From Nectonema munidae (taxonomy: Eukaryota; Nematomorpha; Nectonematoida; Nectonematidae), in assembly GCA_030549495.1 (NCBI GenBank), contig JAUIRK010000763.1, positions 496,001-560,000 on the forward strand: a stretch of 64,000 nucleotides of DNA. The letters are read 5' to 3'. Positions 1 to 12,373 of this stretch are shown one piece after another. The position numbers and the translations under genes are program-made. The notes beneath the pieces were generated by a model. It was not told the DNA's origin, ran no database searches, and was given only the letters and a program-made list of their open reading frames with translations. Position 1 is the first letter of the stretch. Each line of letters starts with the position of its first letter.

Positions 1-259
1 TTTTCCTTCATCAAAATCTTAATTTTTAAGGTATGTTAATTAATTCTTTAAAAAAATGTAGCTATGCAAAGATGTTAATTATTATAAAACTTCTTTTAAA
101 AATAGTTATCAGATTTACGTTGTTCTACATTACAAAAAATATGAATCTAAAGTAAGACATTTTGGTGAAAATATTTTGAACGGTATTATGATCGTGTAGT
201 ATCAACATCTAAAATTTTTGCATCAATGATAGTAAATTAACGGTCAATGAGCTTAAATA

Positions 260-335
260 TTTAATTTCGGCGGGCCCCATAAATAACTTTTGAGGGCCTA
301 GTGCAGCCAGCGGATCGTTGTTTACCCACCTCTGC
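260..335 (+). mobile_element. 3' terminal remnant of a hAT transposon
   Basis: The stretch resembles the 3' end of SCAND3/ZBED-like hAT elements: a GC-rich segment (gggcccc ... gagggcctag) followed by the terminus GTTTACCCACCTCTG, whose reverse complement starts CAGAGGTGGG. No coding sequence and no matching left end are visible, so this is a solo end or an element whose left part lies before the window. The assignment rests on remembered family ends, not on an alignment. Confidence 0.4.
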
Positions 336-2206
336 TGTAGAGTATACTCAAAACGAAGTTTCGCTCTTAAATTGTTCTGAAATTATTGATTCAGTACTGT
401 TTCACTCAAATGATGCTCTCTATAATTTAGGGAGTAACTAACACACACACAAACAATAGTAGGCCTGGTTTCGCAAGCAGCTTCTATCTTTTAGAAGACG
501 TCGTCCAATGAAACAACAGTATGGAATTTTTATTATAAATTTATAGTGTTCTTTGTAAAATTCCATTTATTTGATGTTAATTTAATTTCAAGAGGCGAGG
601 TCTTGCACCTCCAGGCGTCTCAGTATTTGATTCATTATATTGGATAAGTGGAAGTGTTCTTTCTATATTTCAATTTTGATTTTCTTTGATAAATAAGAGT
701 TTTTGAGAAGCATATGTATACAGAAAATAAGTGTCTTCATATCAAACTTCATTGTGGAAAGAGTCACGCGTATATTTTTTGTAAGGAGGTATAAAATGAT
801 GATTTGAAAGGAATCAAAAGCATAATTAATTGTATCACGCGTTTAGAAATACAAGCATAAATGCGCCATTTTTATACTATTCCATACAATAGTGTGCAGA
901 GCAACAAAACGTGATTTTTTATTAGTGTGTACAATAAGGTAATGTAAGCGTTTACAAAATGTTTTAACGACTTTTTGTATTAGTCAATTAGAATGAAAAA
1001 AGTGATAAACTATATTTTATTTCGCTAAAAATTCAACAACAAATATCACTTTTATTTTCAAAGCTGTTCACAATATTGCATTATTCAAAGTTGGGAAAAT
1101 TCTTTCATGCGGTTTCTTTTGGATTGCAAAATTTCATCTAAATTTGCTATGCTTTTTGCTAACTTCAGCATCCCTTTAAATAAATTTAAAATGAAGAATG
1201 AGTAGGATAAAATTAATTTCGATTGCATGGTATTCAAGAGTATTCAAAGAGCTTCGTATGGTGGTAATCTTAGAAAAGATTGGAGTTGAAAAAGCACTTA
1301 AACAACAAAACTCTTCAGACTTCTTTAATGAATTTTTTTTGAAAAGAGAAGCATAATTTAAAAAAAAATGACTGTTTTATTCAGGGTTGTGGAATTTGAG
1401 GAAAATTATCCAATATCACTCTTACTCCACTTAAAAAAACAGACTCATAAATTTTATTAGGTACCGATTTTTTTTTAATTAAAATCTTCCCCTTTAAATC
1501 TTCGATTTCGCAACCCTAGATTTATTACGAATTTCAAAAATTTATACTAATTGGATAAACTTTCACCCAACACAATGGGCCTAATCGGAATAGTTTTTTT
1601 CGAATATTAGAATTGTATTGAAAAATCTTTCTAATCCTTTTTTTCTGATTTCCGGAAGTTGATTGAAACTCTGAAAGTTTAATTAACATGCCTGATAAGC
1701 AAATCTTAATAAATGCAAAAAACGTTTAAACTAGTCTGCAAATTGTGTTGATAGAAAAAACAAATTTGCAAGCTTCACACAGTTTAGAAATAAAATATAT
1801 GGATACTTTACACTTTTATTATATTTAGTGCTATAAATGTATAAATAAAATATCAATTAATGCATATTTAATAATAGAACCAGTTTAAATTTAATTATGA
1901 TGGCAGAAAACCAGAAGTTGGTATAAAACTAGAGTAAGAAAAAGATGGCAAATAACATGAGCTTTTTTCTTCAAAGGATTTGACTCCATTTAAACCATTT
2001 TATGTTCTAAATTGTCTTAGTTTTTTTGAATTGGATTATAATTTTACGTTTTTTATTGTAGGAAAAAATATGCGCATTTAAACATTAACAAAATTCTTTC
2101 TATTTTTATTTCGCTGGCTTCATTATTGCCTAAAGATATCATCTCCTTTAAACTATAACTTTTTAAGTTCACTCAGGGAATAGTAAAGTTGGACTTTTAA
2201 AATTCA
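336..2206. other. AT-rich intergenic sequence
   Basis: No open reading frame of note, RNA gene or clear repeat was seen. A short CA microsatellite lies near 440. Confidence 0.5.
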
Positions 2207-2210
2207 TTAA

Positions 2211-2341
2211 CCCATTTACAGCCAATGTTCCTATTTTGGAACATAAGTAATTTCATCTTCGTCTGCTTTTTTCAATGACTTTGAATATAAATCGTCTGCG
2301 TTTTTTTAAGATATCATCTGCTTTGCTTGGGCTTAAATGGG
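2211..2341. mobile_element. 131-bp piggyBac-type MITE with TTAA duplication
   Basis: TTAA at 2207-2210 and TTAA at 2342-2345 flank a 131-bp segment. It starts CCCATTTACAGCC and ends GGGCTTAAATGGG, which are near-perfect inverted repeats. TTAA target duplication with CCC-starting ends is the hallmark of piggyBac elements. There is no coding capacity, so it would be a miniature non-autonomous derivative. Confidence 0.5.
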
Positions 2342-2345
2342 TTAA

Positions 2346-4991
2346 AAGCTTTTTTAAAAATAATTCAACATATTTACACATTTTGATTACAGGGACGTAT
2401 TCAGAACCTGTTAAGGTATATTTTTAGTATTAATTAATCATTATATATTTTTTAGTATTAATATTTTTAGGTTAGGGGTTATCTATAAAAGATTGTTATT
2501 CTTCCCTTGAATGCGATACGGACAACTAAAAATTCGTGGTTATTTATAAGATAAATTTTATATGTTTCCTATAGCGTTTTGAATATTTACACAAAATAAT
2601 GTTAAATAAAAACATTAAAAAATTAATTTTTAATCGACTATTTGAAATTGGGGTTCACCAAGAACTTCTTCAATGTGACTATAATAATAGCAGGCATTAC
2701 CTAAATCTTAAAAAAAAATGCTAAATAAATGAATTAATGTTTGAATAATGGTGTAAAATGAATAAACGAATTTTACCACTTTAGCTTTACTATTCCCATT
2801 TTGAAGTTATAAAGTTATAGATTATTATTATCATAGAAAACTTTACACCCCCAACCTGTCTTGCGTTTAGCTGATTAGTAAAAATAACAAAAGAGTGACA
2901 ATATCTGGCACAGTTCTAGAAACACCTTTCAGAGTAGCAGAACTTATCTAAAAAATGAAGTTTCTTGCAACTGCAAAAAAATGACTACCATATCAATTAA
3001 GGAAAGATTTTTATTCTAATTGAAGCAAAGCTTGGAGAAGAAGCTCAGAAGCAGATTATATTTAGCAGGTACCGTGTTTCCTTGCAATCATTCATAGAAT
3101 TTATAAAAGATCAAAAGATATAACGCGTAGCTACTAAAATAATAATCAGACGATAGCTAATATAAAGCAGACGATTTCTACTGATAAACATAATAAACGC
3201 AGACGATTTTATTTTTGTAAAGTCGACTCTGATCGTTAATATAAAAAATAATTTATTGAAAAAAATACTAGTTTAAAATTTAAATTAAATATTTAATTTT
3301 TTGCTTCGTAGTTATGTGACTATAAAAAATTTTGAAGTGAGGATTAATATTAGACTAATTTTAACAATTTTTGAGTAAAATAACTTGTCTTTGCAAAGAA
3401 ATAAAACTATATTATGAATAGATATCTTACTTTTGAACTAAAATTTTTTTTTGACTTTTTGATCTAAAAAACTTGACAAAGTCAAATAATAGAAAAGTAA
3501 TTAGAAAATTTTTGTGCTTGCAGACAAAATTGAGGGTTTGACTTTTGTTGAGTCTGCAGTTATAAGTGATTGAAAAATTTGATCAAGTTTAAATATACTA
3601 ATTACCTTGAATGTTCCATTAAAGACATTCTTTTCCAAAAATTTGGATATTTACCTTGCAACTTATCTTGAAGTTGTATGTTTTTGAACCTTAAAATAGA
3701 TAATATTAGTTTATTTGTTAGGTTAAGTTAGTAATAAAATTAATGAAACGGTAAAATAATGTATAACTAAACGAGAAATTTTACATATATACTTATTTTT
3801 TAAGGAAAAAATTTGAATTTTATATCTATTTTAAAGCAAAAACTATAACTCAAAAAACTAATTACTATCAAATAATGATTTAGTTATCAATGACTATGAT
3901 GCCATTTTGTAAATATATTTTTTTAATTCTCTTGCCTCCGCCAAATTAGTGAAAACCAAGAAGAACTTTAGTAGAATGTATTAAATTTTGTATTTAATTG
4001 TAGCTAACTTATGCCGGAGCCAACAAAGTTAAAAAGTTTCAATTTTAGAAAATATATTTTTTTAAAATGACATTTTAGTCATTGATGATACAATCGTTAA
4101 AAACGCATGCGAACTTTTCTGACAATCACAATAATATAACTTTTTGAGATCATTAGAAACCTATTTTTGAAACGATGTATTCAAGTTTGTAAGATAAATT
4201 TGACTAATATAAATCTTAGATATACAGAAATTAGTGTAATTTTATTTTTAGTTAAACTTGGTAACTTAACACTTCCTTATAAATCCACTATAACAAAATG
4301 TCATAGCAAATCTATTTTTCCATACCTTTCCAAAAACACATTGATTTTTACCCAGGTTTCTCTCCATTTTTATTATATCAAATCAAGTGATCTTTTCGGC
4401 CAAGTTGTTTCATTTCTGCCTTATTATTTAGTTCTACGAACAGTCACAGAAAATTTCGACATTGTTATTTTAAATGTTTGATTTAATTAAATTGATTGCC
4501 TAACAATCTAATAAAATAATAAATTTAATATAACATGAGAAAAGACATATAAAGTGGAGAAAGAATTTTTTAACGCAAAAGACAATATTGATATTTTAGA
4601 TGTTCTATGAGCGCTGACTCATAATTTAAAATTTTGAGTGCAAAATAGAAAATATTGTTTATTATGTTGAGCTTTGATTTTTTCTCTATTTTTATGAAAT
4701 AGGTATTACAATAAGATTTTGCTTTATATTTTTATGAATTTTAGACTAATCGATATTAAACCCATATCTCTATTATATAAATCAGTTTTATGCCTATCAA
4801 CTTTACACAAATTGGTATTAAACAAATCCATTTCATTGAAATTCATTTTTAATTTGGAATACATTTTATTAAACGTTTTTGAAAGAGAAATATTCTTACT
4901 GGTTTATCAATTCTAACTTTTTTTACTTATAATCCTTATTTTGCACGATTAAACTTCAGCAACGGGTCAGATACAGCATAAATTCATATTA
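2346..4991. other. AT-rich intergenic sequence with minor repeats
   Basis: About 45 bp near 2485-2530 (tgcgatac.gacaac core) also occurs near 44775-44825 and looks like the tail of a shared short repeat. A GCAGACGAT motif recurs three times between 3140 and 3225, and its reverse complement lies near 2290. The short reading frames at 4167-4481 and 4719-4916 have no recognisable similarity and the base composition of their surroundings. I do not call them genes. Confidence 0.4.
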
Positions 4992-6878
4992 TCAGTAAGG
5001 ACCAAAATGGCGAGTTAAATACTCTAACACAATATCATTCATTGAAGGAAAGCAGAGGACAATTTCGCTTTAAGAAAAGTGAGTGAATTAAGCAAAATCC
5101 TACTTTTCTTGTTCATACCTCTTTTTGTGAGATGGTTGTGATTCTTTCTTCTTATTGTATTGTTTTTTTCTAAAGAAAAGAAGTAATGAATATTGTGGTG
5201 GAAGATGTAACTTATAGATATTGAAAAAGGGGTGAACTTACCTGGAAAAATTTTGATTGCAATTTTGTGGAATGTTCTTTTTATAGTTTGGTTTGGGTTC
5301 ATCTAAAGTGGTGGTCAGCTTCTTGTATCGATTTCTTTCCTTGAAACTGGCTTTCGTTTTGTTCTTGCTCCCTCGGTTTGGTGCTTGGTTCCCTTGATTA
5401 CGTGAATATATTTTTCGATTGTTATCTGGCTTTTTCTTGAGTTTAGGAGGATGACAAGGAATGATATTTGTTCCGATATCTTGGTATTTCAGGAGTTTTA
5501 TGTAGTGACATGAATTTCCATTATTTGAAGGTGGCGATTTATTGTTATATTTTAGATGAGAATTGTTCTTCAAGAGGATCTGTGGAGAACTAGAAGATAT
5601 GATATTTTTGCAGTTTATATATTTTCTTTTATGATCTTTTTTATGACTGATGCTGTAAGGGGAATGGCAATCTAAGTCGTTGCTGCTCTTGTCATGAAAA
5701 AAGATCATGTTGTTCCAATTATGCTTTAACAGCACTCTACTTGTCTTCTCTTTTTGATGAATATCAGCTTCTATATCACTGTTGAAATTAGTAATGGAGC
5801 TTCGATCGTCTTCTAACTCATTCGTTTTTTTCATGGGATAAGGCTTGACGTTGTCGCATAAAAATCGCGAATTGCAAAAGCCGCCGTTGTAAGAATCGCA
5901 ATGGAAATCTTCTTCGTTGTCAAATTTGAGCACTGCTAAATCTTTTAAGCATGCGCGAAAGTTAGTGTCGTTATCAATCGTCTCGTTATCGTCAAGTGTC
6001 TGCATGTCATCTAAGTACTTGAATTGTTTAGTGATGTAGAAGCTAGCATCGTAATCTACAGAAACGCTCTTTTCCATCCTCTTTCTTGAGATGGAAGTAT
6101 TTATGTCGTTTAGATAGGGAAAACTCGTCTCCAAGAAACACTTGGAAAAAGATCCTTTTTTGTCGGACCTGCTGCTGTATCCCGTGTCGTTGTTTTTGTC
6201 CATTTCCTTATTCTTGCGATTTATGATCGTTTCGTAGATTTGGCAGACGGAATGCACTTTGCCCAAGCTCTCACTTTCTTCGTTCCTCTTCCCTTTGTGC
6301 TTCTCTGCACTGCGCTTACGTCTTTCCTTCAGTGCCTTTCTAGGAGCACTCTCCTTCGACTTTAAACTTGTGCTTTCTTCTTCTTCCAAATACTTCGTAA
6401 ACTTCTGCCATTGCGAATTTTCTTCCTTTTCTTTGAATTTTTTTGACTTTTTTTTCAAAATTTTGTCAAAATTAAAAACGGCATCTGAGGACACATCCTT
6501 CACAAAGACAAAAGACCTGCTAACACTTTCCTTTTCAAAGTCACTTTTCTCCATATACTTTTTGGGGTCAAAGGTGTTTTTGCAAGTTTCTTCGCTTGAT
6601 TTATTCTTGCAAAAATCCAGTATTTTATTCTTTTCACTCTTGATCTTAGAATTTATACTAGAATCTGAATTTTCGCAAAAACTTTTAATTTTCAAATTTT
6701 CAAATTCCGTTTTTGCATTCAATTTAATATCATGGCTGAATTTCAAATTCTCCTAAAAAAAATATAATGAGATAGTTCGAAAGAGAAGATCCGCATATAA
6801 AAACATTCAATAAATTCAAACCTGGAAAGATTTGTACCTATAACTTACATGAATGAATACAAGATTAAAATTCTTCAT
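4992..6878 (-). CDS. Unrecognised four-exon gene, basic low-complexity protein
   Basis: I do not recognise this protein. My model has four minus-strand exons: 6878-6849 (ATG, ten codons, donor GTAAGT), 6752-5242 (1511 bp), 5169-5119 (51 bp) and 5067-4992 (stop TGA). Every junction has GT...AG and the frame is kept throughout, giving 555 residues. The protein is rich in Lys, Asn and Ser. It has a basic stretch at about residues 149-166 (KALKERRKRSAEKHKGKR) that could be a nuclear localisation signal, and acidic patches around it. There is no membrane segment or catalytic motif. The C-terminus (ending LTRHFGPY) is less biased in composition. The 51-bp exon is a multiple of three and could be skipped without shifting frame. 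The exon structure is solid; function is unknown and an intrinsically disordered nuclear protein is only a guess. Confidence 0.65.
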
Positions 6879-7268
6879 TTTTACGCTATTTAGGATTTAT
6901 TTTGTTTTATTTATTTAATGAATGAGAGGGGCACTATATAAAAAGCTAATAAACTAAACATCTTAAATTGCAGAGGGTGAAATAAAAAATGAAGGAGTCT
7001 GACTTTTAGAAAAAAAGTACAAAAAATTTAAGTAAATAAAGTTCATTTGATAAGTTCATAACCCCAAATAACCAGAAATCTCAACTCTTTTTCAAAATCT
7101 TAATTTTTTTAAACATATTAAAATAATCGGATATATTTCCGTGATTTCAACCGAATCAAAAATAAAAAAACATTAAAAAATTACATATTTCAAAAAAAAA
7201 AGTTGAAAGGAACAAAAATGTGGATATATGAGGATGTGGGAAAAAGGATCATAGAAAATGAAAATTAC

Positions 7269-7391
7269 TTTGTAACTTGTTGAATCACACGAAGAAATCT
7301 CGTAAGAAATAGGAGAAACACTGGTCATGGTTTGAGTGTATCTTTCGCTTATTCCATTTTTTATGAAATATGAGGTATTATTATTTCCCAT
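7269..7391 (-). CDS. Candidate alternative first exon of the gene at 4992-6878
   Basis: A 41-codon stretch starts with ATG (MGNNNTSYF...) and ends at a possible donor AAA|GTAATT in phase 0. Phase 0 fits the acceptor at 6752, so it could replace the ten-codon first exon at 6878-6849. The start MGNNNT fits the loose N-myristoylation pattern (Gly2, Thr6). The donor is weak, and a chance reading frame is quite possible. Confidence 0.3.
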
Positions 7392-10300
7392 TTCAAGCGC
7401 TTTCTTTAAAATGATAAAGATTAATTAATTTCTAAAAACAAAAATTTAACTAGTTATAAAAGCAAATTTAATCTACTTCCAATAAAAATTACTTAAAAAC
7501 TTATGTTGGTCAATAAAAGCGTATGTTCTTGCGAATGCTAGGCCAGAATAATATATTGGATAAAAACACTTAATTTGAAAGGTATTTTAACTTGTGGTAA
7601 TTGATATCTTCGATTCTATTACTATATTTACTCATTCTAAAGCTAATGATAGTAAGGAAATTATGTAAAATGTTTAGCACGCTTTCTTAACAAGTCTGAA
7701 ACTTGTATCAAAGCTACGTTTTAGATTTTTCATTTGTTGTTTCTTTCTTTTCCTCCTTCAGAGTAGATTTCTTTTGCAGCTTTGATTTAGCTACAGTATT
7801 TCTAACACTGCTATGAATAATTCATTTTTAATTATAAAATATTGAGTGGGGCATGATGGGATATTCTTGATCACTCCAGGTAAAATAAATTTCGAAACAT
7901 TTGCTTGATCGGTTATTTTTTCAATTTTTACTAACTAACAAAATAAATAAGTATTTATTGAAAATACGGTTTTTTTATCTTTTAATCAAAAATTAACGCC
8001 ACACTTTGAAGTAGCTAATTATTGTTTTTAATACGAAAACAATCTGAGATTCTTTTAAGATTTTTCGAAAATACCATTAGTAAAATTTTATTTGCTATTT
8101 ATTTTCGATTTTTGGAAGTGACAATCAATATTTTATTATTCTTCAAATAGTAAATTTATTACCTATACCTTTTTAGATATAGTAATGGATATTTTGTTTA
8201 TGTAATTTGAAAGCAAACTAGACCCTATTTTTCTCATTTTCGAAAAGTTTATCATCTAATCAATTTATTATCTAATAGGTTTGCTTTATACGAAGCAACT
8301 AAATAAAAAAGCTCATTTTCTTATAAAAAATCACTTTGATGGATTATTACAACCACAGTGTTTATATACTTTCATAGATAAATATCTCTCTATTTTTATA
8401 CCATTTTGCGAAAGATAACCTTTAAACTATGAATAATAACCTTAAAATTCAAGAGTCACCAAACTACACCCTTCAGGCAGGAAGTAAGTTCATGCGATCC
8501 ACAAGCAAAATTTTGATTTGCATGAATAGGTCCTACAAGATAAGTATTTTTGAAATATATTGTGCGTATTTCAACATTTTAGGTTTCCAATTTCTATTTT
8601 TCAGTATCAACGCATGGAAACAACTTCCTTCATTTAACGAATGAACACATGCAATAATTTTATGCTTAACAAACGGTTAAAATAAAAATGTTAAGTTAAA
8701 ATTACTTTGTCCAGTCTTTACTCTCATTCATTGCTGCTCATTTATTTTAACTATATAATAGTGTACACGGAAAACGTGCTATAAAATAGCAAAATGTATC
8801 ATATGTTTGACTTTCAACTACAATATTGAGAATACTGGTTAGTAGATTTATATCTTTTATTCTCACTTTTGAATCGCAAGTATTTTTCAGCATGAAAAGA
8901 CACACATACATACATACGCATATTGACTTTATATAAAGGTCATTCACCCAAGATATTTTTTCATATTCAAAATCTCATAATGGCATCGTTGGTGATCTAA
9001 AAAAATATTTTTTGATTAAATCTAACACATCATTTCTTATTGAAAGTATATTTTATTTTATTTACTCTCATTTTCTACTTAATATTTTTATCTTAAAATA
9101 TTGAATCTCAAATGACAAAAAAAGGTTTTACATAAAGTTTTATAGCAGTGGCTTATCTATGTTAATTTTGCCGGCCCTCAAAATGTCAAATAACACTTCA
9201 AAACGCCGAACACTTATTAATACAGGTACATCTATGGAAAATTGGGATAAAAAGTGTAGCAAAGCATTATACATTACTATTTATGTCTAAAATATCTCGA
9301 TTAAATTTTATTGATGATAAATTAATACAAATAAATTCTGCGCACAGGACGCACCGACCCTCTCTTTTTACGTCATATGGGGCGTGAAGCATAAAGAAAT
9401 TCACTATAGTTTCATATTAAAAGTTCATGCTTAAAAGTTGATAGCTGTCAAGTTGAAAGAAATTTGAACTAAGGTGAGGGGTGTTTGTCCCCACGTGTAA
9501 TTATCGAGAGAGTGGGGAGTAATTCGTCAGCACTCGTTGGATTGACCAATTGAAAGCACGCAATTTTCATTTATTCTGCACTTGTGTCACACTCGTGTTC
9601 AAAGAGAATTTATATACAAATACAATCTTGTAGTTCCATATTTTAGGCTTCCAACTTCAAAAAGGTATTTAAAAATGCTTTTGGAATGAATTTTTATTTT
9701 ACTCGGAACTCCTTTGTACTTCGTTTTATAATTTTAATATAAGAATACTTTATAAGTAAACATGAAATGAATTGTAATATTGAGGATTGTTTTTTATGTT
9801 CAACCTAGCTACACTAACTCCTATTTATAGTATATTGTATATACCCTCATCTTGAGTATTCTGAATAATTTCCTTCATAATTATGCATAAATATTTATCA
9901 AGCCCTGTCTTCAAATATGATTCGTAGCATTTGTATAATCTTTCCTTCTTTGTGATGTTTTTTCTTCCTTTTTTTACTATTTGGTTATTTATTCACCATT
10001 CTTTTCTAAAACTATTTTCGAATAGATTTTTTACAAATATTGTTAACTTTTCTATATTTGTTCTGGATAATAATCAATTATATTAGGATACTCATACCAG
10101 CGGCTTGAAATGGCCTATTGAGTTTCCTCGCATTTTAACGTAAAATTTGAAACACATCTTTTCTTCATAAATATTTTATAATGTTGATGAAATGACATAT
10201 GAATATTATTATTGTTTTGTTTGTTATGGGAAATAACTTCTTCTTCTTAATGAAAGGCAGCTTAGAATTGATTTTAGAGGAATTATGTTCAAAATATGGA

Positions 10301-11685
10301 GAAAAGCGGGAAAGAAATCATTTGAATCATTCGAAACGGAGAATTAAATTTAGAAGAAGAAATGATAAAAAGGGATTTTTGACTAAAAATGAAAAAATAA
10401 AGAAAACTTACTCAAAATATGCGCATTTTACAGATGAATTTGTGTTTCTGGTTTGTAAGTGTGGAGACGTGTGCCAGAATGATGTACTCTTCCTTTTTCA
10501 GCATTCATAACCTTCTACAATCATAATGAAAAAATGATGGGTATAACAATGAGAGAGTAATAATAAATAAAATCTCTAAGATCTCTTTCAATGCAATCAC
10601 AATTTTCATATTTAGGTCATGTTTGATTTAGTTTGAAAAATGTGTGCAAGTCATTTCATTTAGACTCTTTTTGCCCATGCACGCTAACGCAAGGCCACGC
10701 TCAAAACATCATAACATATCTTCTTATCGAGCGTAGCATATGCCTTAATCCAGTCGTGCACGATTCTACAATAGTACTATACGATTGTATAGCGAGTGGG
10801 TAAGATGGTAGGCGGAACTTATCGGAAGTAAGTATACGCCTGAAGTGTTATTATTATTATTATTAGAAATTTGTTGCCGAAATTAGATATCAGACTGTTG
10901 ATGAGAAAAAAAATGAGTGGTAAGCGCTTTTTTAAGAGAATATGCTTGAAGTAGTGTTAGTATAGTAGTAATAAAGTGATTGATGTATGACATGTCATGT
11001 CAATAAAATGTTCTTTCCTAGAACAGAGGGAAAATGAACGTTTAAATGCTCTACCTAACCCTAAAATGATAGAAAAGTACATACTTTTAAGCTTTCACTG
11101 TGTTTGCTCCTGCTTTCCTATAAAACTCACCAAGTCTTGCAAAAAATCCCTTATCTAATACTTTCTATCTCTCTTTTTGTACTTGGAACTTATTTGGATA
11201 CCAAATTTTCGAAATTATGCAGAGGTTATGACATTCTATTCTAAATAGTAGGTGAAAATTGGAAATGACTATTTTTCTAGTGTCCATGAATGGTGTATGC
11301 TCTTGGCATAACCCTCATTTATATTGATATTGTAAAATATAATGGTCTTGGACTTTCGTTTAGAACCTATTAACTCAATTTGACTTAAGTCTTGAGTTTG
11401 TCAAATTGTCAACAACTTTGAAGGTGCATGTCTGTGAGGTATGGAGTGTTCTAGTTTTACATATTTTAAATACAAAAAGTTTAAAGCTGTTACCTTTAAC
11501 TTGCAAATTATTGCATGCATGCATAAATCATATGAGATGTAAAGAATGTGTCAGTAAAAATTACATATTCTGAGACTAAATTTGTTTGATTGAGAAATCT
11601 TTCTATACAATGTTTGTGCGAACAGAATAAGTTTTATCGCTCAACATATATCTCTCATTTTAAGATATATAATGAACCAACATCG
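7392..11685. other. AT-rich intergenic sequence, one possible orphan exon
   Basis: Mostly featureless. The frame at 10199-10510 contains a Lys/Arg-rich run between a possible acceptor (ggcag, 10259) and a possible donor (TTT|GTAAGT, near 10455). It matches nothing I know. A segment near 9140-9200 (CAGTGGCTTATC..., GGCCCTCAAAA) vaguely resembles the hAT end at 260-335. A short TTA microsatellite lies near 10847. Confidence 0.35.
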
Positions 11686-11693
11686 GTGTGATG

Positions 11694-12365
11694 TAGTGAT
11701 GGTAATTAACGGTCGTTTGCTTAACCTGTTAATTCATTGTATTAACAATTAATACTAGGGGACCTTTAACCGATTGGTTAACCGTTTAATTTCATGGAAA
11801 TGGGGAGTTCATAGATATACATATAAGATGCAAAAATATTCGTCAAGAAGATGGAAAAATTAAAGACAATTTTATTAATTAATTAATTATTAATTAAGTT
11901 GTTTTGTGGCGTTCGCACCCATCCTTTCGGATATCATGGCCCGCCCGGAATGCTGAGTCCAAGTCTAACTGGACTTTCCATCCCACTAAACACCTACCGG
12001 CCCTTGTTACAAAAGAATAGCTATACCTTGTTATATATATTATTTTACAAGAATTTATGTGACAATATATAAATACATCTGAGAGAACGATACAATCCTA
12101 ACGCGAACGCTCCCAATTTGGGAAACTCAATTTTATTGGAACATGAAAATAAGGTTATGCAATTGCGTTTTTGAAAAAATGTGATATAATTACAGAATAC
12201 AGTGTATTACAATAAATTAAAAGTATTTATATATGTAAATTTATTGTGGTTGTGTAATGGTTTTACGAGTTGAATGAACACGTGAATTAAGGTTAGGTTA
12301 AGGTGAATTAGTCAGCCCTATTCACTGGTTAATAATCGGTTAATTTTAACCGAATACTTTCACTA
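11694..12365. mobile_element. 672-bp non-autonomous hAT element
   Basis: The ends are inverted: left TAGTGATGGTAATTAACGG, right (reverse complement) TAGTGAAAGTATTCGG. They are flanked by an 8-bp target duplication with one mismatch, GTGTGATG at 11686-11693 and GTGTAATG at 12366-12373. TAGTG-type ends and 8-bp duplications are typical of hAT transposons. There is no reading frame. The interior holds a GC-rich stretch (11900-12005) unlike its surroundings. Confidence 0.7.
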
Positions 12366-12373
12366 GTGTAATG

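Noticed and set aside
6259-6756. 165-codon plus-strand frame
   Set aside because: Exact antisense of the large exon of the minus-strand gene at 4992-6878; a shadow.
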